Source: an uncultured Lachnospiraceae bacterium
GTDB taxonomy: Bacteria > Bacillota_A > Clostridia > Lachnospirales > Lachnospiraceae
Assembly (NCBI GenBank): GCA_946621895.1
Contig: CAMOOZ010000222.1
Location: 1-5,416, forward strand
Length of the DNA stretch: 5,416 nt
Direction: 5' to 3'
Position numbers and translations under genes: made by a program. This document shows, piece after piece, positions 1-5,416 of this stretch. Position 1 is the stretch's first letter. Each line of letters opens with the position of its first letter. The notes beneath the pieces were generated by a model. That model ran no database searches and was not told where the DNA came from. It was given only the letters and a program-made list of their open reading frames with translations.

Positions 1-44
1 CCCACGGCCACGCTGACGGCTGTGCGGTTTAAGGTAAGCGTATA
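1..44 (-). other. Start of a further BIG2-type domain, cut by the window edge
   Basis: The last visible residues are YTLTLNRTAVSVAVG (from residue 1496). L-N-x-T-x-x-S-V-x-V-G is the standard first strand of a BIG2 domain, so the stalk continues beyond the left edge. Confidence 0.7.
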
Positions 45-3000
45 GGGCCGCACATGCACCGTGATCGTGTTGGACTGCTTCATCTCCGCCCAGCAGGCCA
101 GATCCACATCCCCCTCGGCTCTTCCGGTGACCTCCACATAATAATTGCCGCTTCCATCCGACTTCGCCTGCCAGGAGGTGACCCCTAAGATATCATCCGG
201 CCTGTCGTTATGCGCGTACTTCGCCCAGGTCACCTGATCCCTCGGGAAGGTGGCGGAGGGGGGCCTCAGGGAATAGTAAAGTCTTGTCTTATCCCCCACG
301 GCCAGCCAGATCTCGGTCTTTTTCTTCGTCAGGCCATTTCCCCAGGCCTCGATCTCCTCAATGCTTTTCTCCACCTTGATCCGGATGGTTCGATAGATCA
401 CATTCTCATTGGAGTCCTTCAGCAGCTCATTCGGCGAGCCGGAGCGGATCACCGCGGCGATATAGAAGGAAGGCGCGGTGGCGGAGGTGTCTCCCGTTTC
501 CGTCGTGCTGTAGAAGCTGGCGATGCCGCTTCCGCTGATCTCCATGGCGAGGCCGTTCTCATCGCTGAAGGACACCGCCTGGGACGCGTCATTCTCATCC
601 GCGTTTTTCGCGTCCATCTCCCAGCGCACGCTGTCGATGGATTTGCCCGTCGTGTCCATCGTCCCGGCGTCTGCGTTCCATCCCCATTTCGCGGCCCATT
701 TGACCCCATTCCCGTCTCCCTTATCATAGCCGATCATCCAGCGGTATTCATCCGCCACGGCGCCCTCCGGAAGCAGATTGATCTCGTTTTTCAGATTCAG
801 AGAAACAGATCTGCCGGAATTCAGATAAAGGGTATAGACATCCTTTTTGAAATTAAAGTTACGGGCCGGCTGGGACACGATCACCCTGATGCTGTGGGTA
901 ATGTTCTGCGTGCCGGTTGAGCCGGTGCCGCCCTCGCACTCCACCGTGGCGCTGATCAGCACCTCGCCCGCGGCCTTCGCCTCGATCACCACATAGGGAT
1001 TCCCACCCGCATCCCGGGTATTCTTCCCGGGGGCAGCCACCGTGGCAATGCTTTCATCCGAGGAGGTCCAGGAAATCACCTCCCGCATGGATTCCACCAG
1101 CAGAGAGGTGTCCTGCTTGCTTTCGGCATTCACCGCGTAGATATGGGCGTTCAGATAAAAATGATCGGGCTCTCCGGGAGAGATATAAAGCGTATATTCA
1201 TCCGGATCCTCTTCCTGCGCGGCAGGCGTAAAGGAGGGGTTGGTCGCATCCGTCCTGTTCCTGTCGTCGGAGGCAAACTGCGCCGCGGTGTTCATCAGCG
1301 TAAAATCAAAATCCGCAGGCCGTTTTCTCGTATAAAAGACCCAGAGCGCCGCGTCGTCCCCATCCACATAGCCCATACCGGTATAATCCCCCGCCACATG
1401 CATATAGCGGAAGGAAGGGCTTCTGGAAATGATCCCAGCCACTGAGGTTTTCGAAGCCTTCTCGGCGCTGTTTGCCGTCCCGTACCAGGCACGAAAATCA
1501 TACTGCCTGATCAGTTCATTGCTCTCATCCCCGTTCTGCGCGGTCAAAGTGAGTACATGGGAGGAGGGATCGATCAGGATCTCATCGCTGTTTGAATCGA
1601 TATAGGAATAGGACACATCGAAGACCAGTATGCCGTCCGCCAGCTTGCTCTTCTCCCAGTTTGGCTCAATGGGGCTTAACTGATTTAGGCTCGTTTCCGC
1701 CCAGGCAAGGGAGATAAACTGATCCTTCCTTTCCGCTGTGGTCTCATCCACCCGCCAGGGCGCCATGGCCACCGCCTTGCCGGCATCATTCTCCTGCATC
1801 GTATGGACGGCGAAGGAAACCAGATGGGTGTTCTCCCCATCGCCTGCTTTCTCATAGATCCGGATCTGATGGGTGGCGTAGATCACCTCATCATTCGCAT
1901 TTTTCAGGACACCTTCCCCTCCCTGCATCATCGCCACAACGCCAAGGAAATAAGTATGCTCCGCATCCGTCGGTTTATTCGCGGTAAGAAGCCCCGCGCC
2001 ATCCAGCGAAAAAAGTTCCTCTCCCGCCGCATTGGTATACGATGCAGCAGCCCGAGGATCCTCAGACCAGTCCACGCCTTCCTCGGGCAGCCCCTCGTCC
2101 GTGTCCGATGCGGTCCAGACAGGCTTCCATCTGATATCATTCCCGCCGGCATCCCCGACGCCGATCATCCAGCGGTACTCCTTCAGCCTCGCCGCAGGAG
2201 GGGCAAGGGTGAGCTTCTTCTTCACATCCCACTGCTTGCTTGCCGGAAGCTTATCGATAAAAATATTATATACCGAGGGCGAAGAAGCAAAGCTCAGGCT
2301 AAAGCCCGCCTGCACGGTGACAGATGCGCTCGCACTCAGGCTTTTCGCGGCGGACTCCGTATAGGTCACCCGCAGCGCGGCATCGCCCTGTTTTAACGCG
2401 CTCACCCGCCAGCAGGGATAGCCCTGGCCGTCCGCGCCCATATAGTCAGTGGAAACGATTGCCCCGGCGGTGGTCAGGCGGACATTTGATCTGAAGTACT
2501 CCTTCAGTTCCCCCGGATAAACATTTGTATTCGTCGCAATTTCCGCCCCGGTTGAGTTTCGTGGAATCGCATGGAAATACATATACTCCGGCGCATTCGG
2601 GGAAAGATACAGGAGATAGGGACCGGAATCGGTCTTCCAGGGGGTGGTGAGCGGGTATTCCGCCTGATCGACAGTACCAGGCAGCTGGCCGGCGTCGGTG
2701 ATCGCCTCCAGCGTTACGCTCGCGATGTCGGTGGAATCATCTTTGTAAAAGAGATAAAGATCCATGGAATCCGCCAGCCCATCACCAAAGGTGAGCGAAT
2801 AAACGCCGCTGCTTTCCACCGGGGTCCCGCTGACATCAAGCACGCCCGAGCTGGTATTATAAGCACCGGAGTCATACCAGCCGGCAAAACGATAGCCATC
2901 CACGGATGGAGCCGCCGTAAGCGGGATGCTTGGAGCGGGGGGAGAAGCCGTAACATAGCTGAAATCAATCGTCTGCGATTTTTTATCGCCACTGGACACT

Positions 3001-4529
3001 GAGCTTTTTACTTCCACGCTCCCCCCACTCGGCGTTTGCGCACTCCCTGTGCTTGTGCTCACAAGAAGGCTTTCCGATGCAAATGCCACCGGCTGAGCCA
3101 GCGCGGGATTCTGGCGATAGTAGTGGAGGTTCAGGGTCAGCGGCTTTGGCACAGAACCCCTTCCGTTGTAATCATTATAATAATACGCATAAACAACCCA
3201 ATCGTCCTCATTAACCAGATCATTCACATCACCTACTATACGATAGGAGGCATCCATATCAAGCGGTTCCTCTGTAAATATACCGTTTACTTCGTCCCAT
3301 GCGCTCTCTGCGTACCATGCGACATGCTTGTACCCAACACTATCGTCCAGTTTTGCCACCAGATCATACTGCGGCAAATCCCCGCCACTGATATTATGCG
3401 TAATAATAATGTCGCACACACCGTTAGAATGACTCCAAGTCAAAACGGTTCCATCCGGTTTTTGCAGGGAAACCAGACCTGTACCATCTGTACCATTTAG
3501 TGACACAACGGGCTTCTGCCAGGAGGAAGCACCCTCACACATGGTGTATACATTTCCCCTCAGAAATGATCTTTTCCAGTAGACCACATAAAGTGTAAGT
3601 TTTCCTTCCTTAATTGCTTCATTCGCCAGGTATTGATTATCCGCCGGAAAGGAAAAAACAGGACCAAAATATTCTTTCGCAGTGTATGTGTATATTTTAT
3701 TTTTATCGGGCTGAGACTCGTAAGACCAGAATGTAGCGACCATGTTATCCTGGCCCGGCGCTCCTTTCAGATCAAATTCGGGATAACCATTTGCGCTGTT
3801 ATAGTGTATTTCACCTTGATATTCATTGGCAACGGAATCGGAATGAGTAAAGGTACATTCACAATTCTCTCCGACGCTTATACTGATCAGATCCTTCCCC
3901 ACTGAGCCATAATTAACCCGCTCTGCATATCTATTCCCATCCGCCTTTTGGGTGTAAACCTCCAGGGTAAGCGTCGAATCATATTGACTGTCACCAAGAG
4001 TTGTGATCGCTCCGGCAGCTTCTTCTGAAGCCTCCTCTCCTCCTGTTTCTCCGGATCCCTCGCCATCCTTTTCCGGAGCTGCCGCGGCTTTCTCCCCTGT
4101 ATCAGAAAGATCGTCTTCCTCCGCTTTTTCCAATACTGAAACCTCATCCTCATGAGCTGAAGCATTGTCTGCTCCTTCTGACGAATCCTGCTCCTTCGCA
4201 GTACCCGCCGAAGCTTCCGACGCATTCCCCCCGTCAGCTTCAGAAATCTCCCCATCCACGAGATCAGCGGAGGTCTCCACTTCCACCTGGCCTTCTTCCG
4301 TCAAGCTCTCAGAAGCTTCCTCTTTTTCCGAATCTTCAGAAGATCCCGCAGCCTGCGCCAGCGTCCCCTCTTCTTCCGCAGCGTCGGATGTCTGAATCGC
4401 CTCACCCGCCTGCTCCGCCGCCAGCGCCCCCATCGGGACCGCCTCAAAACTCAGCAATAAAAAAAGGGTCAGAGCGATAAATCTTCTGACCAGATGGGTT
4501 GGGTTATGCATTCCGGCTTTCTGCTTCAA
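1..4529 (-). CDS. Giant secreted surface protein with Ig-like (BIG2) domains and internal duplication, 3' end cut by the window edge
   Basis: One frame stays open for 1509 codons from TTG at 4529 to the left edge; I checked frame phase at several points along it and saw no stop. Order of parts: signal peptide (1-38), acidic stalk (39-175), region of unknown fold with WY-type repeats centred on W268 and W405, Ser-rich linker (485-518), duplicated block A (about 545-894) and B (about 1009-1388), then BIG2-type Ig-like domains (1402-1493 and from 1496). The best BIG2 match is at 1112-1220 (ISWTSSDESIATV, later AKAAGEVLISATVE). Such domains usually form rod-like extracellular stalks or adhesins. 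No catalytic motif is visible. Start choice: TTG has AGGAGG six bases upstream and a promoter about 40 bases upstream. In-frame ATG 4556 would lie about five bases after the predicted transcript start with no ribosome site, and ATG 4511 has no good site. A sorting signal would lie off the left edge. Export is well supported; adhesion is inferred; the exact ligand or function is unknown. Confidence 0.9.
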   Translation of the reverse strand, partial: MKQKAGMHNPTHLVRRFIALTLFLLLSFEAVPMGALAAEQAGEAIQTSDAAEEEGTLAQAAGSSEDSEKEEASESLTEEGQVEVETSADLVDGEISEADGGNASEASAGTAKEQDSSEGADNASAHEDEVSVLEKAEEDDLSDTGEKAAAAPEKDGEGSGETGGEEASEEAAGAITTLGDSQYDSTLTLEVYTQKADGNRYAERVNYGSVGKDLISISVGENCECTFTHSDSVANEYQGEIHYNSANGYPEFDLKGAPGQDNMVATFWSYESQPDKNKIYTYTAKEYFGPVFSFPADNQYLANEAIKEGKLTLYVVYWKRSFLRGNVYTMCEGASSWQKPVVSLNGTDGTGLVSLQKPDGTVLTWSHSNGVCDIIITHNISGGDLPQYDLVAKLDDSVGYKHVAWYAESAWDEVNGIFTEEPLDMDASYRIVGDVNDLVNEDDWVVYAYYYNDYNGRGSVPKPLTLNLHYYRQNPALAQPVAFASESLLVSTSTGSAQTPSGGSVEVKSSVSSGDKKSQTIDFSYVTASPPAPSIPLTAAPSVDGYRFAGWYDSGAYNTSSGVLDVSGTPVESSGVYSLTFGDGLADSMDLYLFYKDDSTDIASVTLEAITDAGQLPGTVDQAEYPLTTPWKTDSGPYLLYLSPNAPEYMYFHAIPRNSTGAEIATNTNVYPGELKEYFRSNVRLTTAGAIVSTDYMGADGQGYPCWRVSALKQGDAALRVTYTESAAKSLSASASVTVQAGFSLSFASSPSVYNIFIDKLPASKQWDVKKKLTLAPPAARLKEYRWMIGVGDAGGNDIRWKPVWTASDTDEGLPEEGVDWSEDPRAAASYTNAAGEELFSLDGAGLLTANKPTDAEHTYFLGVVAMMQGGEGVLKNANDEVIYATHQIRIYEKAGDGENTHLVSFAVHTMQENDAGKAVAMAPWRVDETTAERKDQFISLAWAETSLNQLSPIEPNWEKSKLADGILVFDVSYSYIDSNSDEILIDPSSHVLTLTAQNGDESNELIRQYDFRAWYGTANSAEKASKTSVAGIISRSPSFRYMHVAGDYTGMGYVDGDDAALWVFYTRKRPADFDFTLMNTAAQFASDDRNRTDATNPSFTPAAQEEDPDEYTLYISPGEPDHFYLNAHIYAVNAESKQDTSLLVESMREVISWTSSDESIATVAAPGKNTRDAGGNPYVVIEAKAAGEVLISATVECEGGTGSTGTQNITHSIRVIVSQPARNFNFKKDVYTLYLNSGRSVSLNLKNEINLLPEGAVADEYRWMIGYDKGDGNGVKWAAKWGWNADAGTMDTTGKSIDSVRWEMDAKNADENDASQAVSFSDENGLAMEISGSGIASFYSTTETGDTSATAPSFYIAAVIRSGSPNELLKDSNENVIYRTIRIKVEKSIEEIEAWGNGLTKKKTEIWLAVGDKTRLYYSLRPPSATFPRDQVTWAKYAHNDRPDDILGVTSWQAKSDGSGNYYVEVTGRAEGDVDLACWAEMKQSNTITVHVRPYTLTLNRTAVSVAV
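51..326 (-). other. BIG2-like Ig domain (residues 1402-1493)
   Basis: The segment KKKTEIWLAVGDKTRLYYSL, then a P-rich turn, QVTWAKYAH, YYVEVTGRAEGDVDLACWAE and a closing NTITVHV follow the BIG2 pattern: L-x-V-G-x-x-x-x-L, then V-x-W, then G-x-A-x-G-x-x-x-L. The core S-x-x-x-A-T-V strand is replaced by DDILGVTSW, so it is a divergent member. It follows copy B directly through SIEEIEAWGNGL. Confidence 0.65.
366..1505 (-). repeat. Internal duplication, copy B (residues 1009-1388)
   Basis: Matches copy A part by part: YDFRAWYGT (W1015) with GYRFAGWY; ALWVFYTRK with DLYLFYKDD; TLYISPGEPDHFYLNA with LLYLSPNAPEYMYFHA; VYTLY (1231) with VYNIF; EYRWMIG (W1264) with the same seven residues; VIYRTIRIKVEK with VIYATHQIRIYEK. 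Copy B has the clearer BIG2 signature. The module that holds EYRWMIG is about 16 residues longer here than in copy A. Confidence 0.75.
870..1196 (-). other. BIG2-type bacterial Ig-like domain (residues 1112-1220)
   Basis: The segment starts with TLYISPGEPDHFYLNA, continues with ISWTSSDESIATVAAPGK and AKAAGEVLISATVE, and closes with HSIRVIVSQ. The W-T-S-S-D/N-x-S-I-A-T-V core and the later A-G-x-x-x-I-x-A-T strand are the hallmark of the BIG2 family of extracellular beta-sandwich domains. About 40 extra residues (including CEGGTGSTG) extend it beyond the usual 80. Confidence 0.8.
1848..2897 (-). repeat. Internal duplication, copy A (residues 545-894)
   Basis: Ordered parts: WY repeat (GYRFAGWYDSG around W551, closing with DLYLFYKDD), an Ig-like segment starting YLLYLSPNAPEYMYFHA (638-740), and a module with VYNIF at 753, EYRWMIG at W787, FSLDGAGLLTA, and a closing strand VIYATHQIRIYEK ending at 894. 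All of these recur in the same order in copy B at a spacing of 464 to 477 residues. Similarity is clear at the protein level but mostly lost in the DNA, so the duplication is old. Confidence 0.75.
2976..3077 (-). other. Ser/Thr/Gly-rich interdomain linker
   Basis: Residues 485-518, containing LLVSTSTGSAQTPSGGSVEV and SSVSSGDKKS, are small and polar. They separate the N-terminal region from the duplicated Ig-like part and lie close to the change in base composition. Confidence 0.6.
3150..4004 (-). other. Lower-GC N-terminal domain region of unknown fold
   Basis: Residues 176 to about 460 are rich in Tyr, Trp, Asn and Asp and have alternating beta-like patterns. Two segments resemble the WY repeat seen later: one around W268 (ATFWSYES, ending in LTLYVVYWKR) and one around W405 (GYKHVAWYAES, ending in DDWVVYAYYYNDYN). 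They recall the InlB/Listeria-Bacteroides type repeat (GYxFxGWY) but are divergent, so family membership is tentative. This part could be the ligand-facing head because it is the most distal folded region; that is inference. Confidence 0.5.
4005..4415 (-). other. Acidic, low-complexity stalk after the signal peptide
   Basis: Residues 39-175 are dominated by Glu, Ser, Ala, Gly and Asp with almost no aromatic residues, for example SSEDSEKEEASESLTEEG and GETGGEEASEEAAGA. This is probably disordered and extracellular. Similar acidic spacers sit between signal peptide and folded domains in many Clostridia surface proteins. The strand shift to folded sequence occurs at about TTLGDSQYDSTLTLEVYTQ. 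Confidence 0.8.
4416..4529 (-). other. Signal peptide of the surface protein
   Basis: Residues 1-38. The positive N-region includes K2, K4, R15 and R16; the hydrophobic core is FIALTLFLLLSF (17-28); and GALAA at 34-38 offers a signal peptidase I site, with cleavage after A37 or A38. The n-region is rather long, as in many large Gram-positive wall proteins. No YSIRK motif and no lipobox Cys are present, so this is an ordinary Sec signal. Confidence 0.85.
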
Positions 4530-4535
4530 GGCTGA

Positions 4536-4541
4536 CCTCCT
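4536..4541 (-). promoter_or_regulatory. Ribosome binding site AGGAGG that decides the TTG start
   Basis: The minus strand reads AGGAGG, then TCAGCC, then TTG at 4529-4527. A perfect six-base Shine-Dalgarno match with a six-base gap favours this non-ATG start over the in-frame ATG codons at 4556 and 4511, neither of which has a comparable site. Confidence 0.8.
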
Positions 4542-4567
4542 GTCATATCCGTTCATAAGGATCCATA

Positions 4568-4596
4568 TTTATATCGGCTTTTTCCCTTCTTTTCAA
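4568..4596 (-). promoter_or_regulatory. Sigma-A type promoter of the surface protein gene
   Basis: On the minus strand, TTGAAA (4596-4591, one mismatch to TTGACA) and TATAAA (4573-4568, one mismatch to TATAAT) are separated by exactly 17 bases. Transcription would begin near 4561, giving a leader of about 30 bases before the TTG start. This suggests the surface gene can be transcribed independently of the sortase. A weaker pair, TTGAAG (4629-4624) and TATCCT (4607-4602) with a 16-base spacer, lies just upstream and could be a second promoter, but it matches less well. No operator is recognisable. Confidence 0.7.
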
Positions 4597-4644
4597 CACC
4601 CAGGATAAACTGTCTTAAGTGGACTTCAATGTAAATGTGTTCAA

Positions 4645-5416
4645 TCACCCCACCTTTTTCGCCACCACCACAAACCGCCCGTATTGCTCATAGGAGTCGC
4701 AGGTGGAGAGGGTCAGGAGCCGGTCGCCATATGCGGCCATCTGGCCGGTGGGATAAAGACTCATATTCGCCATCTCATACATCGCGGAGTCGAATTCCTC
4801 CTCGGAGCCGGCATCGATGAACTGATAGTATTTAAAGGTGATCTCCGTCTGCGTGTAAACCCTGGAGCGGAAGACATAAAGCACCTGCCAGGTGCCCTTT
4901 TCGTAGATCGTGTCGAACTGGAAGGTGGGATGGGCTTTGTAGAAATCCTCCGAGGCGTAATTGTCCAGTGTCCCGAACATCTTCCCGGAGTGCATGTGAT
5001 GCCCGTAAACGATCCAGTTCGTGTTCCCCCGGATGAGGTCGCAGGAGCAGTCTAAAAAGATCGCCCCGTTCTTATCCTCCTCCTGGGAGGTGTTGTGGGT
5101 CAGATAATAGTCGTTATTCTCCGTCTGCATCACGGGATAATCGATGTTTGTCCCGTCGATCTTGATCCAGCCCACAAAGCGCTTATTCGCGTTATAAAGC
5201 GTCGCATATTCCGGCAGGATGGGGGGCGCGTCGGGATCCGCCTCTTCGATCCGGTTTACTTTCGTCGGATCGGCGAGGATATTGGAGCCCTTGAGCTTTG
5301 CCATTTCCGCATAGGCCGAATCCTCCTTCTCCGCGGAGAAGGTATACCAGCCGAAATACCCCAGGCAAAGCACCGCCACCACGCCGAGAAGCCCGGCCAG
5401 GAGCTTTCTTCTGATC
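4645..5416 (-). CDS. srtB: Class B sortase, 5' end cut by the window edge
   Basis: Membrane-anchored cysteine transpeptidase that cleaves a C-terminal sorting motif and joins the protein to peptidoglycan or to another surface subunit. 256 codons are visible and the frame stays open to the right edge. The visible part begins IRRKLLAGLLGVVAVLCLGY: positive residues followed by one hydrophobic segment, a typical N-terminal anchor. The catalytic triad is visible: His in IVYGHHM (visible residue 139, bases 4999-5001), Cys in TLSTC (residue 239, 4699-4701) and Arg in GRFVVVAKK (residue 247, 4675-4677). The strings KRFVGWIKIDGTNIDYPVMQ and MFGTLDNYASEDFYKAHPTF, and the acidic helix just before the Cys strand (residues 203-221), are characteristic of class B rather than A, C or D. 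The size matches the family (about 250 residues), so few codons are missing. GTG at 5382 lies inside the anchor and is not a likely start. The stop is TGA at 4645-4647. The large surface protein downstream is the candidate substrate. The symbol reflects class only; the substrate motif is unknown. Confidence 0.95.
   Translation of the reverse strand, partial: IRRKLLAGLLGVVAVLCLGYFGWYTFSAEKEDSAYAEMAKLKGSNILADPTKVNRIEEADPDAPPILPEYATLYNANKRFVGWIKIDGTNIDYPVMQTENNDYYLTHNTSQEEDKNGAIFLDCSCDLIRGNTNWIVYGHHMHSGKMFGTLDNYASEDFYKAHPTFQFDTIYEKGTWQVLYVFRSRVYTQTEITFKYYQFIDAGSEEEFDSAMYEMANMSLYPTGQMAAYGDRLLTLSTCDSYEQYGRFVVVAKKVG

Larger units (their letters stand above)
4530..4644 (-). other. Sortase-surface protein intergenic region without a clear terminator
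   Basis: 115 bases separate the sortase stop from the TTG start. The promoter and ribosome site listed separately occupy the downstream part. I find no GC-rich hairpin followed by a T run in either direction, so read-through from the sortase gene into the surface gene is possible. An imperfect pairing of TTGAACAC with GTGTTGAA (one mismatch) has a loop of about 40 bases and is too weak to call. Confidence 0.6.

Noticed and set aside
210..920. Plus-strand open frame of 236 codons
   Set aside because: It lies wholly antisense to the surface protein, has no ribosome site or recognisable domain, and its His/Arg/Ile-rich composition is typical of the reverse complement of a high-GC coding frame.
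1803..3905. Several plus-strand open frames of 90-197 codons (for example 1803-2396, 2571-3002, 3036-3500, 3633-3905)
   Set aside because: All are antisense shadows of the continuous minus-strand frame and none shows family motifs or a proper start context.
3887..4255. Minus-strand 122-codon frame rich in Arg and Lys
   Set aside because: It overlaps the acidic stalk in another frame of the same strand. The basic composition is a frame-shifted reading of Glu/Ser codons, not a separate gene.
4554..4556. ATG as the start of the surface protein (MNGYDRRSAL extension)
   Set aside because: In frame, but it lacks a ribosome site and sits about five bases after the predicted transcription start; TTG at 4529 has AGGAGG at ideal spacing.
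4590..4644. Possible terminator hairpin after the sortase
   Set aside because: The only pairing found is eight bases with one mismatch across a loop of about 40 bases, with no following T run.
4684..5055. Plus-strand open frame opposite the sortase
   Set aside because: The opposite strand encodes the sortase with its complete catalytic motifs; this frame is its shadow.
5380..5382. GTG as the sortase start
   Set aside because: It would remove the positive RRK and half of the membrane anchor; the frame remains open to the window edge, so the true start is outside.
1..5416. CRISPR array, tRNA, rRNA, insertion sequence or riboswitch
   Set aside because: Nearly all of the window is coding. I saw no regularly spaced short repeats, transposase motifs, terminal inverted repeats or RNA-gene signatures, and the single gap is too short for a riboswitch plus promoter.

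Overview
The window carries two genes on the minus strand, both cut by a window edge. A class B sortase enters from the right (4645-5416, lacking only its first few codons). Downstream of it lies one very large open frame (4529 down to base 1, 1509 codons without a stop, C-terminus outside the window) that encodes a secreted surface protein. The plus strand holds only antisense shadows. The signal-anchored sortase, the Gram-positive type promoter, the strong AGGAGG ribosome binding site with a TTG start, and the Ig-like and WY-repeat surface architecture all suggest a Gram-positive Bacillota, probably a gut Clostridia such as Lachnospiraceae or Oscillospiraceae. That lineage is inferred; no marker gene is present.

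Layout, in the direction of transcription (right to left): 5416-4645 is the sortase. 4644-4530 is a 115-base gap with a good sigma-A type promoter (TTGAAA, 17 bases, TATAAA), a short leader and the AGGAGG site, but no terminator hairpin that I can see. From 4529 onward the surface protein runs as: signal peptide (residues 1-38), acidic Ser/Glu/Ala-rich stalk (39-175), a lower-GC N-terminal region with aromatic WY-type repeats (176-about 460), a Ser/Thr/Gly linker (485-518), then a duplicated block (copies at about 545-894 and 1009-1388). Each copy is made of a WY repeat, an Ig-like domain and a module centred on the residues EYRWMIG. Further BIG2-type Ig-like domains follow (1402-1493, and one starting at 1496 that runs off the edge).

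Working model: the sortase is a membrane-bound transpeptidase, and the adjacent large, exported, multi-domain protein is its obvious candidate substrate. The sorting signal that would prove this lies beyond the left edge. The most unusual content is the long internal duplication with its EYRWMIG module, which I cannot assign to a named family, and the sharp base-composition change inside one reading frame.
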